Counted from the stretch's first letter, positions 53,506-63,553 are shown. The stretch is 64,000 nt of DNA from an uncultured Chitinophaga sp. (GCA_902168205.1 CABHOK010000014.1:248001-312000); one strand, 5' to 3'. Numbers and translations are program-made. The notes: generated from the sequence alone by a model not told the origin.

Positions 53506-54987
53506 ATGAAAAGATTTGCATCGCTTTTTCTGGCAGCAGTGCTCGGAAGTGCCAGCACGATTGCCACGTATCAATGGTTAGAAAAAGATAACAACGTTAA
53601 GTTAGATTACCTGGGTGGTGTGCCCACATCCAAAGTTGCCTACAAGGTAAATGAAAATGGAGAAGTAGTTCCGCTTGATTTCACCAAGACGGCAGAACTC
53701 GTTACACCCGCTGTTGTATTTATACGCTCTACCCAGGAAGGGAGTCCGCGCAACGAATCATCGCCAGAAACGTTTGATCCGTTCCGTGAATTCTTCGGAC
53801 CTCGCATGATGCCGCAGGGACCAAGTCAAAGCTCGGGCTCCGGTGTTATTGTAAATGAAAACGGATATATAGTTACCAACAATCACGTAGTGCAGGATGC
53901 TGATGTGGTAGAAGTAACGCTATATGATAACCGCACTTACAAAGCTGAAGTGATCGGCACAGACCCCGACACAGATATAGCATTGATCAAAATAAATGAG
54001 AAAACTCTTCCACATCTTTCGTTTGTAGATTCTGATAAATCGAAAGTTGGGGAGTGGGTTCTGGCTGTAGGTAATCCGTTTAATCTCAACTCAACTGTAA
54101 CAGCGGGTATCATCAGTGCGAAAGGAAGAAGTATTAATATTCTTCAGCGCAATTCACAGGAGGGAAACACCGCTATCGAGTCTTTTATACAGACAGACGC
54201 AGCAATCAACCCCGGAAACAGTGGTGGCGCACTCGTAGATCTGAATGGCGGCCTGCTCGGTATAAATACAGCTATAGCAAGTCCTACCGGTTCATATTCC
54301 GGGTATGGTTTTGCAGTACCATCGAATATAGTAAGCAAGATTGTTGAAGACCTGATTCAGTTTGGTATCGTTCAGCGCGGATGGCTTGGCGTATCAATCG
54401 GCAGCGTTAACAGCGAGCTGGTAAGGCAGCATGAACTGCAGGTTAACGCGGGTGCTTATGTATCCGGGTTTGCTGCGAGCAGCTCTGCGAAAGAAGCAGG
54501 ATTAAGAGAAGGTGATGTTGTTGTTAAGATTGATGAGACACCTATTCTTTCAAGTTCAGCGCTTATAGAATATATAGGACGCCATCGTCCGGGAGACAGA
54601 GTAAATGTAACGGTTAACCGCAAGGGAAAAGAAGTTACGTTACCGGTTGTTCTGAAAAATCGTGACGGAAAAACCGGAACGATCAAGGCGGAAGACCGCA
54701 GTGGCTTTGCATCGCTCGGATTAGAAGTTGAAGAAGTAGATGGAAATGTTCTGAAAAAATTAGATATTAACAACGGGGTTCGGGTAACGGAACTCGGGAG
54801 CGGGAAGCTGGCCAAGTACACAGACATTCGTGAAGGCTTTATTATCACAAAGGTCAACGAGGTTACAGTGAAATCCGTTAAAGAGTTCAACGAACTATTG
54901 AAGAAAAAGAAATCTGGTGAATTGGTAATTCTCTCCGGCACATACGAAGACGTCCCAAGAGAATTCAATTATGCCTTTAGAATGTAA
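53506..54987 (+). CDS. degP: DegP/HtrA-family periplasmic serine protease
   Basis: A 493-residue trypsin-like protease with two PDZ domains that degrades or refolds misfolded envelope proteins. The N-terminal hydrophobic segment is at residues 3-22. The catalytic triad is visible: H127 in TNNHVV, D157 in DPDTDIALIK and S239 in NPGNSGGAL. PDZ1 covers about 285-375 (AYVSGFAASSSAKEAGLREG), PDZ2 about 395-490. A hairpin lies just upstream and the 57-aa gene follows. Naming as degP is by domain order; it could be DegQ-like. Confidence 0.92.
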   Translation: MKRFASLFLAAVLGSASTIATYQWLEKDNNVKLDYLGGVPTSKVAYKVNENGEVVPLDFTKTAELVTPAVVFIRSTQEGSPRNESSPETFDPFREFFGPRMMPQGPSQSSGSGVIVNENGYIVTNNHVVQDADVVEVTLYDNRTYKAEVIGTDPDTDIALIKINEKTLPHLSFVDSDKSKVGEWVLAVGNPFNLNSTVTAGIISAKGRSINILQRNSQEGNTAIESFIQTDAAINPGNSGGALVDLNGGLLGINTAIASPTGSYSGYGFAVPSNIVSKIVEDLIQFGIVQRGWLGVSIGSVNSELVRQHELQVNAGAYVSGFAASSSAKEAGLREGDVVVKIDETPILSSSALIEYIGRHRPGDRVNVTVNRKGKEVTLPVVLKNRDGKTGTIKAEDRSGFASLGLEVEEVDGNVLKKLDINNGVRVTELGSGKLAKYTDIREGFIITKVNEVTVKSVKEFNELLKKKKSGELVILSGTYEDVPREFNYAFRM

Positions 54988-55002
54988 ACTTTATTTCGAC
55001 AT

Positions 55003-55176
55003 ATGAGGAGACTGTTTAAGAAAGGCGAACGTGTTCGCAGTAAGATTGATGGTAAAGTGATGGAAGTTCTCAAGTACATCAAAAATAATTTTGTAGAAGT
55101 AAAATGGTTTGATCTTGAGAGTAAAGAAATCCGCACCAACAAGATTAAGGAAGATAAACTCTCCAAGGCAGCATAA
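55003..55176 (+). CDS. Small YodC/DUF2158-like protein
   Basis: A complete 57-residue protein from ATG 55003, 15 bases after the protease stop. The sequence FKKGERVRSKIDGKVMEVLK then FVEVKWFDLESKEIRTNKIK has the five-strand SH3-like look of DUF2158. It is highly basic and lacks a signal peptide. It probably shares a transcript with the protease. Function unknown. Confidence 0.75.
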   Translation: MRRLFKKGERVRSKIDGKVMEVLKYIKNNFVEVKWFDLESKEIRTNKIKEDKLSKAA

Positions 55177-55187
55177 ATCGTTACAAC

Positions 55188-55238
55188 GTTATCCGCTACC
55201 AGCGAAACAGAAAAATTTTGAAACTGTTAGCGGATAAC
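55188..55238. repeat. 11-bp inverted repeat related to the 15834-15908 element
   Basis: gttatccgcta (55188-55198) and tagcggataac (55228-55238) are exact complements around 29 bases. It stands between the 57-aa gene and ispH. The core gttatccg/cggataac is shared with the repeat at 15834-15908. Confidence 0.6.
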
Positions 55239-55344
55239 TATTAACGTTTAAGGCAACTTCCTCTACCTTTGCGAGTAGAGTAAACTTATAATTGCCATCA
55301 AAAAGTTTGATATTCCGGCCTATTACCGGTCGTCTGTTACCGGT

Positions 55345-56520
55345 ATGATTAAAGAAGCGCGCAGAAAAAAAGATCTGCGCAAACAAGACTTCTCTCCTTC
55401 TGTACTGGACTTTGGGCCTGTTCAGTTCTATATAGCACGTCATTTTGGTTTTTGTTATGGCGTAGAAAATGCCATTGAGATCAGTTACCGCGCTCTTGAA
55501 GAGAATGCAGGTAAACGTGTGTTTCTGCTAAGCCAGATGATACACAACCAGGAAGTAAACAACGATCTGCAGAGTCGCGGTATTCAATTCATCATGGATA
55601 CCGATGGCAAACAATTTATACCCTGGGATGCGCTGCAAAAAGATGATATAGTAATTATACCCGCATTCGGCACAACGGTAGAAATAGAGCATCTGCTGTT
55701 AGACAAAGGTATAGAAGTACAAAAGTATAACACCACCTGCCCGTTTGTTGAGAAGGTATGGAACCGCTCTGAGAAACTTGGCAGCGAAGAATACACCATC
55801 ATCATTCATGGTAAGCCTAAGCACGAAGAGACCCGTGCTACATTTTCGCATAGTGCCCGGAGTGGCCACTCGATCATTGTTCGCGATATGGACGATGCCA
55901 TTGCGTTGGGTAAATATATACTGGAAGAAAAATCGGTTGATGATTTTCGAAATGAGTTTGCTGGTAAACATTCTGAGGGATTCGATCCGCTGCGCGATTT
56001 AACAAGCGTTGGCGTAGTAAATCAAACTACCATGTTGGCTACGGAAACGCAAGCTATAGCAGACTACTTCCGGCAGTTAATGCTCCAGAAGTACGGAGCG
56101 GAAAATCTGAAAGAGCACTTTGCCGACACACGCGATACGCTGTGCTACGCTACAAACGATAACCAGGATGCAACGTACCAGCTATTGGAAACGGACGCTG
56201 ATCTGGCTATAGTTGTAGGCGGCTACAATAGTTCAAACACATCTCATATTGTTGAGCTGTGTGAACGTAAATTTCCTACCTATTTCATTAATTCAGAGAG
56301 AGAGATAAAATCAGCTCAGGAGATTCATCACTTCAACTATCACCAAAAACAAAATGTTGTGACACACTCCTTCCTGCCTGATAAAAATATAGTCAAGATT
56401 ATATTAACGAGCGGAGCCTCATGTCCTGATACGTTGGTGGACAGAGTTATGCTCCGGCTTCTTGAATTCTTTAAACCAGTTAAATCGGTAGACGAAATTC
56501 TGACAAAATTTACCTCGTAG
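55345..56520 (+). CDS. ispH: 4-hydroxy-3-methylbut-2-enyl diphosphate reductase
   Basis: IspH (LytB), the last step of the MEP isoprenoid pathway, a cytoplasmic [4Fe-4S] enzyme making IPP and DMAPP. The three cluster cysteines are seen: C37 in HFGFCYGVENA, C132 in NTTCPFVEKVW and C360 in TSGASCPDT. Length 391 is longer than the E. coli form (about 315), mostly through an N-terminal extension and an internal stretch near GKHSEGFDPLRDL, as in other Bacteroidetes. A TACCTTTG box at 55264-55271 may belong to its promoter. Confidence 0.94.
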   Translation: MIKEARRKKDLRKQDFSPSVLDFGPVQFYIARHFGFCYGVENAIEISYRALEENAGKRVFLLSQMIHNQEVNNDLQSRGIQFIMDTDGKQFIPWDALQKDDIVIIPAFGTTVEIEHLLLDKGIEVQKYNTTCPFVEKVWNRSEKLGSEEYTIIIHGKPKHEETRATFSHSARSGHSIIVRDMDDAIALGKYILEEKSVDDFRNEFAGKHSEGFDPLRDLTSVGVVNQTTMLATETQAIADYFRQLMLQKYGAENLKEHFADTRDTLCYATNDNQDATYQLLETDADLAIVVGGYNSSNTSHIVELCERKFPTYFINSEREIKSAQEIHHFNYHQKQNVVTHSFLPDKNIVKIILTSGASCPDTLVDRVMLRLLEFFKPVKSVDEILTKFTS

Positions 56521-56555
56521 TCGGCAGCAATAAACTTCCGGCTACGATTGCACTC

Positions 56556-56792
56556 TTATTCAGCCTCCGCAGTACTTTTTCTTTTGCGAGAGGATTCTTC
56601 TACTTTTTTGCCGTTACGATGCTCACCCAAAATGATCACATCTTTCGTGATTTCATATTGTCTGGCAGCTTGCATCATTGCCTCATACGTGTCGCGGATA
56701 AGAATTGTACCACCTGATTTTGCACCCTTATTGCGTATTTCAAGCCAAAACCCGTCTTTTTTCTTCTTCGGTAATACTGGAGGTCTTCCCAT
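56556..56792 (-). CDS. Small basic protein, function unknown
   Basis: A 78-residue protein, MGRPPVLPKKKKDGFWLEIR, then TILIRDTYEAMMQAARQYEI, with a Lys/Arg/Glu-rich tail. I recognise this type as a small conserved Bacteroidetes protein that may be DNA-associated, but no domain name applies. It is in a head-to-head gap with the TonB receptor gene at 56902. Confidence 0.65.
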   Translation of the reverse strand: MGRPPVLPKKKKDGFWLEIRNKGAKSGGTILIRDTYEAMMQAARQYEITKDVIILGEHRNGKKVEESSRKRKSTAEAE

Positions 56793-56829
56793 GATTTGAT
56801 TGTTGTAGTTTGATATTATAACCCAATAA

Positions 56830-56881
56830 AGAACCTTTTGGTTCTAATTTCTTTGATGAGTGGAGTATTCTGTTATATTTC
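56830..56881 (+). promoter_or_regulatory. Inverted repeat and promoter before the second TonB receptor
   Basis: agaacc tttt ggttct (56830-56845) is a 6-bp inverted repeat. Just downstream TTTG (56852-56855) and TATATTTC (56874-56881) are 18 bases apart, one mismatch from the -7 consensus. The repeat sits upstream of the -33 element where an activator or repressor could bind. Confidence 0.4.
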
Positions 56882-56901
56882 AGCCTTAGCTCTCATTTGC
56901 A

Positions 56902-58953
56902 ATGATACGAGGTTTAATTCTTATTATCGGTATAGCATCTGCTTTTTCCGCTGTGGCTCAACAGGAAAGTCGGTTAGCAGACTCAACCAAAGTACTGTCG
57001 GAAGTTGTTATAGAAGCCTACCAATACGACCGCACACTGTCTGAAATACCAGCTTCAATTGGCCTGGTTAACGAAAAAGATATACAGCGATTCAATGCTA
57101 CATCCATACTTCCGGCCATTAATACCGTACCTGGTGTGCGTATGGAAGAACGCTCGCCCGGAAGTTACCGGCTCGCTATACGCGGAAGTTCACTTCGTTC
57201 ACCATTCGGTGTACGCAATGTAAAAGTATACTGGAATGGCCTACCCTTTACCGATGCAGGCGGCAATACCTATATTAACCTGTTTGATCAAACTTCATTT
57301 CAGCAAGCTGAAATAGTAAAGGGCCCGGGCACAAGCTTATATGGAGCCGGTACAGGAGGTGTATTGTTGCTAAAAAATACACCTGCGAAAAGTGGTGCAT
57401 CTATAGGCGCAACAGTCGGCAGTTATGGCTTGCTGCAATACAATGCACAGGCAAACCTTCAAGACGAAAACACAAGCATACGGATAGGCTATGCGCACCA
57501 GGAATCAGACGGATATCGTCAGCAGACAAAGATGGCGCGTGATGTTATACAGGCGCAAGGCAACTTTGCTGTAAATGAAAAAGGTACGTTATCAACAAGC
57601 ATACTATACTCTGATCTATACTACCAAACACCGGGTGCTCTTACACGTCAACTGTTTGATGCTGATCCCAAACAGGCAAGACCTTCTGGTGCAGCAGGCC
57701 CCGGAGCGGTAGAGCAACATGCCACTATCTATAACAAAACATTTTACTCAGGCCTGAGCTATAATTATCGTTGGAACAACAAGTGGTCTAACCGCACGGG
57801 AGTATATGGAACCGTAACCAAATTTGACAACCCAACCATCCGGAATTATGAACGCAGAGCAGAACAGGGATTCGGAGGGAGAACCAATACGCAATATGAT
57901 TTTACAAAAGGTAAAGTAAATTTCGGTGGCGAATATCAACATAGCTTCTCACCTGTAAAAGTATATTTCAACGAGGCAGGGCAGATCGGTGCACTCCAAA
58001 CAGATGATGAGATCTCAATCAATACCTACTTTGCTTTTGCACAGGCGGAACTCTTTCTGCCGCATAATTTCTTTGTAACGCTTGGTGCTAGTCTCAACAA
58101 ATTGAATGTAGATTTCATACGCCTCTCTGATGCACCAGCCTTTGAAGCAGATCGAAACTTTGATCTCGTATTTTCTCCCCGCATCGCGTTGCTTAAAAAA
58201 GTAAACTCCGATCTATCTATACATGCAAGCTATAGCCAGGGATACTCGCCACCTACTGTACAGGAGCTATATCCTTCAGCGGGATACTTTGATCAAAGTC
58301 TCAAGCCTGAGCGCGGTAACAACATCGAGTTGGGTGTGCGCGGCACTGCATTAAATAAAACATTATCGTTTGATGTTGTGGTGTATAACTTCAACCTCGA
58401 TGAGACAATCGTAGTGCGCAGGCTCGAAGATTCAGGAGAGTATTTTGTGAATAGCGGAGAGACCAATCAACGTGGCGCAGAGGTTCAACTCGGATGGTCG
58501 CCCACGCTAGCGCCTCAATCATTACTGGCTGATTTCAGAATCTGGACAAGCTATACTTTTAATGACTATACATTCGACAACTATGAGAAGGACGGTGTCA
58601 GCTTCGATGGAAATGATCTTACCGGGGTGGCCCGTAACATTGGTGTAGCCGGTATAGATGCTTTGATAGCGTTGGGACTTTATGTAAACGTTAATTATAC
58701 CTATACCGATCGTATACCGCTGAACGATGCCAACACCGAGTATGCCGATAGCTATTCATTACTCACAGGCCGCGCTGGTTTCCGCAAAGCTTGGAAGAAT
58801 TTATCACTCGATATATTTGGCGGTGTTGATAATGCCCTCGATGAAAAATATAGTCTCGGTAATGATCTCAATGCCATTGGCGGCCGCTACTACAATGCAG
58901 CTCCGGGCATCAACTACTTTGGCGGTGTGAAAACGGGCTGGACGTTAGAGTAA
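56902..58953 (+). CDS. TonB-dependent receptor (siderophore/iron-like)
   Basis: A 683-residue outer-membrane receptor without the carboxypeptidase-like domain of the other receptor. Signal peptide ends VAQQ. A short segment with VLSEVVIEAYQYDR precedes the plug (ATSILPAINTVPGVRMEERS, IVKGPGTSLYGAGTGGVLLL), then the barrel to a final strand FGGVKTGWTL. No SusD-like gene is adjacent. The closest fit is the siderophore/heme type; ligand unknown. The fructosamine-kinase-like gene begins seven bases after the stop. Confidence 0.88.
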   Translation: MIRGLILIIGIASAFSAVAQQESRLADSTKVLSEVVIEAYQYDRTLSEIPASIGLVNEKDIQRFNATSILPAINTVPGVRMEERSPGSYRLAIRGSSLRSPFGVRNVKVYWNGLPFTDAGGNTYINLFDQTSFQQAEIVKGPGTSLYGAGTGGVLLLKNTPAKSGASIGATVGSYGLLQYNAQANLQDENTSIRIGYAHQESDGYRQQTKMARDVIQAQGNFAVNEKGTLSTSILYSDLYYQTPGALTRQLFDADPKQARPSGAAGPGAVEQHATIYNKTFYSGLSYNYRWNNKWSNRTGVYGTVTKFDNPTIRNYERRAEQGFGGRTNTQYDFTKGKVNFGGEYQHSFSPVKVYFNEAGQIGALQTDDEISINTYFAFAQAELFLPHNFFVTLGASLNKLNVDFIRLSDAPAFEADRNFDLVFSPRIALLKKVNSDLSIHASYSQGYSPPTVQELYPSAGYFDQSLKPERGNNIELGVRGTALNKTLSFDVVVYNFNLDETIVVRRLEDSGEYFVNSGETNQRGAEVQLGWSPTLAPQSLLADFRIWTSYTFNDYTFDNYEKDGVSFDGNDLTGVARNIGVAGIDALIALGLYVNVNYTYTDRIPLNDANTEYADSYSLLTGRAGFRKAWKNLSLDIFGGVDNALDEKYSLGNDLNAIGGRYYNAAPGINYFGGVKTGWTLE

Positions 58954-58960
58954 ACTTACC

Positions 58961-59845
58961 ATGCACATTCCGGAAGCTATACAACAAGGTGTAGTATCGC
59001 TGCTGAAACAGAAGGTTGGCGATACGCTCGTACTAAAAGACTTTTCCTTTACAGGAGGTGGTTGTATAAATAACGGAGGTAAACTCACTACATCACACGG
59101 CACCTACTTTCTGAAATGGAACGATGCTGTAAAATTTCCGGACATGTTTCAAACCGAAGCAAAAGGTTTAAAATTACTGGCTGAAAGTAAGAGCATGTAT
59201 ATACCGAAAGTGATTGATGCCGGTGAAGCCGGCTCGTTTCAGTTTCTCATACTTGAATTCGTTGCAGCATCGAATCGCACACAGCACTATTGGCGCGACT
59301 TTGGTGTTCAACTTGCTATGCTGCATCAGCATACATCAACTTCCTTCGGACTTGATTACAACAATTATATCGGCTCGCTTCCACAGCAAAACACATTGCA
59401 TACTTCGTGGATCGATTTCTTCATTCACAATCGCCTGGATGCGCAGCTTCGCTTGGCAGAACGCTCATCACTGGTTGACAAATCGCTTCGCCGGAATTTT
59501 GAGACACTATATGCCAAACTTCCTGATCTGCTAGTCATGGAAAAACCTGCATTGCTGCACGGTGATCTCTGGAGCGGTAACGTTATGGTAAATCAACACG
59601 GAGCACCAAGCCTTATCGACCCTGCGGTATATTTCGGCCATCGCGAAATGGACATTGCCATGACGCAATTATTTGGCGGATTCAATCCGGAATTTCTACA
59701 GGTTTACCACGAGTCATTTCCGTTAGCGCCCGGTGTAGAAGAACGTCTTCAGCTTTATAACTTATATCCGCTGCTCGTGCACGTTAATCTTTTTGGTGGC
59801 GATTACCTCGCGCAGGTAAATTCTATTCTCAGAAGATTCATTTAG
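58961..59845 (+). CDS. Fructosamine kinase family protein
   Basis: A 294-residue ATP-dependent kinase of the fructosamine/ketosamine-3-kinase (protein deglycation) family; the same fold as choline/aminoglycoside kinases. The catalytic loop is HGDLWSGNVM with D202, and the DFG-like motif appears as LIDPAVYFGHREMDIAM. N-terminus has the GGCINNGGKL loop. It is coupled to the TonB receptor gene, which may be chance. Activity on fructosamines is by family only. Confidence 0.87.
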   Translation: MHIPEAIQQGVVSLLKQKVGDTLVLKDFSFTGGGCINNGGKLTTSHGTYFLKWNDAVKFPDMFQTEAKGLKLLAESKSMYIPKVIDAGEAGSFQFLILEFVAASNRTQHYWRDFGVQLAMLHQHTSTSFGLDYNNYIGSLPQQNTLHTSWIDFFIHNRLDAQLRLAERSSLVDKSLRRNFETLYAKLPDLLVMEKPALLHGDLWSGNVMVNQHGAPSLIDPAVYFGHREMDIAMTQLFGGFNPEFLQVYHESFPLAPGVEERLQLYNLYPLLVHVNLFGGDYLAQVNSILRRFI

Positions 59846-59890
59846 TGATTTCTGTATTGTATTTTCGCTATTCGGATATTGCTTATTTCT

Positions 59891-62800
59891 GTGAGAAAAG
59901 ACCTGACCCACTGCATCATCTTGTTCCTGTTGCTTGCGCAGCAGGTGCATGCGCAGACTTCACCCTTTCGTTTTGATCATTATACTATCAAAGACGGCTT
60001 ATCTCAATCACAAGCCTATAGCATTTTTCAGGACAGCTTCGGGTATATCTGGATCGGCACACAGGATGGACTGAATCGTTTCGATGGAAATGAATTCAGA
60101 GTTTTCAAGAATGATCCGTTCGATAGCACTACACTAACCCACAACTGGGTGTGGACCGTGCAGGAAGACAACGAAGGAAACATCTGGGCCGGTACATTTC
60201 AAGGTCTTTGTAAATATATACGCAAAGAGAACCGGTTTATTCAATACTACCACAAGCTGCATGATTCCACTTCGATCAGCGGTAACCGGCCCAACTATAT
60301 ATTAAAAGATAAAAAGGGACGACTGTGGATATCATCGTGGGGCAGTGGTCTTAATTTATACCATCCCGAGACGAACACGTTTACCAGTTTCAAAAATGAT
60401 CCCGACAATCTGCAATCGATCAGTGACAATGCAGTGCGCACGTTGTTCTGCGATAGTCGCGGCACCATTTGGATAGGTACCTGGAATGGCGGTCTCAACC
60501 GTGTTATTGAAGATGAAAAGGGTATACGTTTTCAACGCTTTAATGCTCAACGCGAGTATGGTTTTGAGGGCGGCAATCGCATTACATCTATAGCGGAAGA
60601 CAAGCATGGCAATCTATGGATTGGCAGTTACGAAGCAGGCGTAGTTATATACGACCGAACGCAAAATCGATTCACCACCGTTCCGGATTTTGCCCAAAAT
60701 GATGTAAACAAAATCATCTGTGATAACAAAGGGAACATGTGGATCGGCACCAACAGCGGTTTATATTTTTTCGATAGTCAATCCAAAAGATTTCAGCAAT
60801 ATCAGCACAACCCCGCCAACCCTTTCGGCATTAGCAGTAACGCTATATATGCCTTGATGGAAGACAGAACCGGCATCGTCTGGGCATCCGGAAGCGGACT
60901 TGATCTTTACGATCCACATAAAAACGTTTTTCAGCTTTTCCAAAATAAACAAGGCGACCCGAAAAGTCTTTCTCAAGATATGACCTGGTCGTTTTGTGAA
61001 GATGACGAAAAGAATATATGGATCGGCTCCGAGAGCGGTCCCATCAATGTGTATAATCCACAAACAAAAACTTTCCGACAGGTTACAGTTAGTGATAATA
61101 GTGGAAATATAGCTTCGAACATCTACAAGATGGTATACCACGATGGTATATTCTGGATTGCATCGTTCAACGCAGGTCTGGTTCGCTATGAAAAGTATAC
61201 AGGCAAAAGCAAGTTTTACCGTGGCGCACACAACTCGGCACTGGGTAAAATTACCATGATAAACGAGCTGATGCTGGACGATGATAAAACGTTGTGGATC
61301 GGTACAAATGAAAATGGACTTTTACACTACGATCCACAAACCGATAAAGTAATTCAATACCAGTCAGATCCTAATAATGAGCATAGTCTGGGCGCCAATT
61401 TTATCAACAGTATTTATAAAGACAACAAGGGCAATATATGGATCGGATTCTGGGGAGGCGGCATGGGGATGTTCGACAAACGCAGCCAGAAGTTTACCAA
61501 CTATCGTTACGATCGCAAAAATGAAAACGGACTAAGCGACCAGGTGGTGATCAGCATCACGCAGCAAAATGATAGTATATATTGGATCTGTACGCACAGC
61601 GGTCTCAACAAACTCAACATCAACACCGGGAAATTCACACACTTCTTTGAGAAAGACGGACTTGCAAACAATGTGGTATACGAAATGCTTCCCGATGCTC
61701 AGGGAAACTACTGGATCAGTTCCAACGGTGGCATCAGCCGATTTAATCCTGAGACCTATATCTTTAAAAATTATACAGAAGAAGATGGCCTCCAGAGCAA
61801 TGAGTTTAACTCCAACGCGGCACTGAAAAGTTCTTCCGGAGAATTATACTTTGGCGGTGTAAATGGATTTAATGCATTCAGACCCGACAACATACAAGAG
61901 AATACCGCACCACCGCCACTCATCTTGCAGGGATATACTATATTCGACAAATTCTATCAGCCGCAGCAAAGCATTGAGCTGGATCACTCGAATAACTACA
62001 TCACATTTTCGTTTACTGCACTTGAGTTTTCGGCACCCGACAAAGTGAAGTACAGTTATATGCTTGAGGGGTTTGACGATGCATGGATTGAAGCGGGTAG
62101 TAAACGCGAAGCACACTATACCAACCTAGACCCGGGCCATTATACCTTTCGGGTGAAGGCCAGCAATGCCGATGGTTATTGGACGGACCCTGGTATTGCT
62201 ACAACACTCACCATTCACCCTCCCTTCTGGAAAACGTGGTGGTTTACAGCGTTGGTTATTATCATTTCCGTTGCCATCATGTATGCTATACATCGCTATC
62301 GCCTGGAGCAGTCTTTGAAAGTGGAACGACTCCGAAACAAAATAGCCAGCGATCTTCACGATGAAGTTGGTTCAAGTCTCACGCGCATTTCTATATACTC
62401 AGACCTCGTGCGTAACGGAGCAGAAGAAACCGAAAACAAAAATTATCTGAAGGGCATCAGCGATCTGAGTCGCGAAGTGGTAACTACCATGAGTGATATA
62501 GTATGGTCTATCGACAATCGATACGATACGATGGATGCACTCATTTTACGAATGAAAGATTTTGCTACCGAATTACTGCAGGCTCGAAATATAGCGTTCG
62601 ATTTTCAGGCCTCCGGAGTTGACAGCAAGAAAGTTCTTGACCCGGTGTGGAAGCAAAATCTGTATCTCATTTTCAAAGAAGCTATCAACAACATTGTGAA
62701 GCATGCACAGGCTACTGAAGTAAAAGTGGTTCTCTCATTTGACCGTGGCGTGTTCACCTTGTCCATCAGCGACAACGGTAAAGGAATTCCGTTAAATGAC

Positions 62801-62917
62801 TCACCTAAAGGTCACGGCTTACGCAACATGAAACGGAGAGCAGAAGCACTTGAAGGAGAGTTTACGCTGGAGAATACGAGCGGAACTACCATTCTGATCA
62901 TGGCTCCGAAACGATAG
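59891..62917 (+). CDS. Propeller sensor histidine kinase, HisKA_3 type
   Basis: A 1008-residue sensor from GTG 59891, which yields a proper signal peptide (MRKDLTHCIILFLLLAQQ, then VHAQ); the longer frame begins with TTG 59879. Periplasmic propeller blades (FGYIWIGTQDGLNRFDG, IWIGTWNGGLNR, LWIGTNENGLLHYD) run to about residue 680, then a Y_Y_Y domain. A single membrane helix lies near 780-800. The kinase core is NarX/LiaS-like, with H823 in SDLHDEVGSSLTRIS and a late ISDNGKGIPL and GLRNMKRRAEALEG. No output domain or adjacent response regulator. Confidence 0.9.
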   Translation: MRKDLTHCIILFLLLAQQVHAQTSPFRFDHYTIKDGLSQSQAYSIFQDSFGYIWIGTQDGLNRFDGNEFRVFKNDPFDSTTLTHNWVWTVQEDNEGNIWAGTFQGLCKYIRKENRFIQYYHKLHDSTSISGNRPNYILKDKKGRLWISSWGSGLNLYHPETNTFTSFKNDPDNLQSISDNAVRTLFCDSRGTIWIGTWNGGLNRVIEDEKGIRFQRFNAQREYGFEGGNRITSIAEDKHGNLWIGSYEAGVVIYDRTQNRFTTVPDFAQNDVNKIICDNKGNMWIGTNSGLYFFDSQSKRFQQYQHNPANPFGISSNAIYALMEDRTGIVWASGSGLDLYDPHKNVFQLFQNKQGDPKSLSQDMTWSFCEDDEKNIWIGSESGPINVYNPQTKTFRQVTVSDNSGNIASNIYKMVYHDGIFWIASFNAGLVRYEKYTGKSKFYRGAHNSALGKITMINELMLDDDKTLWIGTNENGLLHYDPQTDKVIQYQSDPNNEHSLGANFINSIYKDNKGNIWIGFWGGGMGMFDKRSQKFTNYRYDRKNENGLSDQVVISITQQNDSIYWICTHSGLNKLNINTGKFTHFFEKDGLANNVVYEMLPDAQGNYWISSNGGISRFNPETYIFKNYTEEDGLQSNEFNSNAALKSSSGELYFGGVNGFNAFRPDNIQENTAPPPLILQGYTIFDKFYQPQQSIELDHSNNYITFSFTALEFSAPDKVKYSYMLEGFDDAWIEAGSKREAHYTNLDPGHYTFRVKASNADGYWTDPGIATTLTIHPPFWKTWWFTALVIIISVAIMYAIHRYRLEQSLKVERLRNKIASDLHDEVGSSLTRISIYSDLVRNGAEETENKNYLKGISDLSREVVTTMSDIVWSIDNRYDTMDALILRMKDFATELLQARNIAFDFQASGVDSKKVLDPVWKQNLYLIFKEAINNIVKHAQATEVKVVLSFDRGVFTLSISDNGKGIPLNDSPKGHGLRNMKRRAEALEGEFTLENTSGTTILIMAPKR

Positions 62918-62974
62918 CCTCTATACTTTGGCGAAGTGAATGAAAGATGCTTATATTCAAATTTATAGTTATAC

Positions 62975-63499
62975 ATGCATCCGTTACTACTGAAACGATT
63001 TAACGCGCTGGAGGCCGATCGGCAAAAACTATTGCTCACGTTAACAGCACTTCCACAGGATATATTGTTTCATGCACCACCCGGTAAATGGTCTGTCAAC
63101 CAGATACTCACACATCTGCTCACTTCCGAAAAGCTTTCCTTACTATACATGCGAAAGAAATCGTTAGGCATCCAGACTATCAGCAATTCAGGTACACGCG
63201 AAGCGCTCAAGCTGATTGTATTGAAAGTATCACAACGCCTTCCGCTGAAGTTTAAAGCTCCGGGTATATTGATAGAACATACTCCAGAGGCACTGCCCCT
63301 TCCACAGGCTATTGAACAATGGAATGCTGTACGAAGCGACCTGCGAAAATTCCTGGAAGGAATTACCGATCAGAACATCCGAAAGATGATCTATAAACAT
63401 CCGGTTGTCGGTATGCTGGATGTTATGCAAGCGATGGCATTTTTTCATGAACATATACATCACCACTGGCCACAAGTGAAAAACCTTTTAAAAAAATAG
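62975..63499 (+). CDS. DinB family protein
   Basis: A 174-residue DinB/YfiT-type four-helix protein. GKWSVNQILTHLLTSEKLS and the late HEHIHHHWPQVKNLL hold metal-ligand histidines. It is the second DinB protein in this window and could also be a bacillithiol-dependent S-transferase, but the evidence is only family-level. Start ATG 62975. Confidence 0.82.
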   Translation: MHPLLLKRFNALEADRQKLLLTLTALPQDILFHAPPGKWSVNQILTHLLTSEKLSLLYMRKKSLGIQTISNSGTREALKLIVLKVSQRLPLKFKAPGILIEHTPEALPLPQAIEQWNAVRSDLRKFLEGITDQNIRKMIYKHPVVGMLDVMQAMAFFHEHIHHHWPQVKNLLKK

Positions 63500-63553
63500 C
63501 ATCCTCCACCATGGATATTTGATATACCTTACCATCGAACTTAACCCAGCTGT

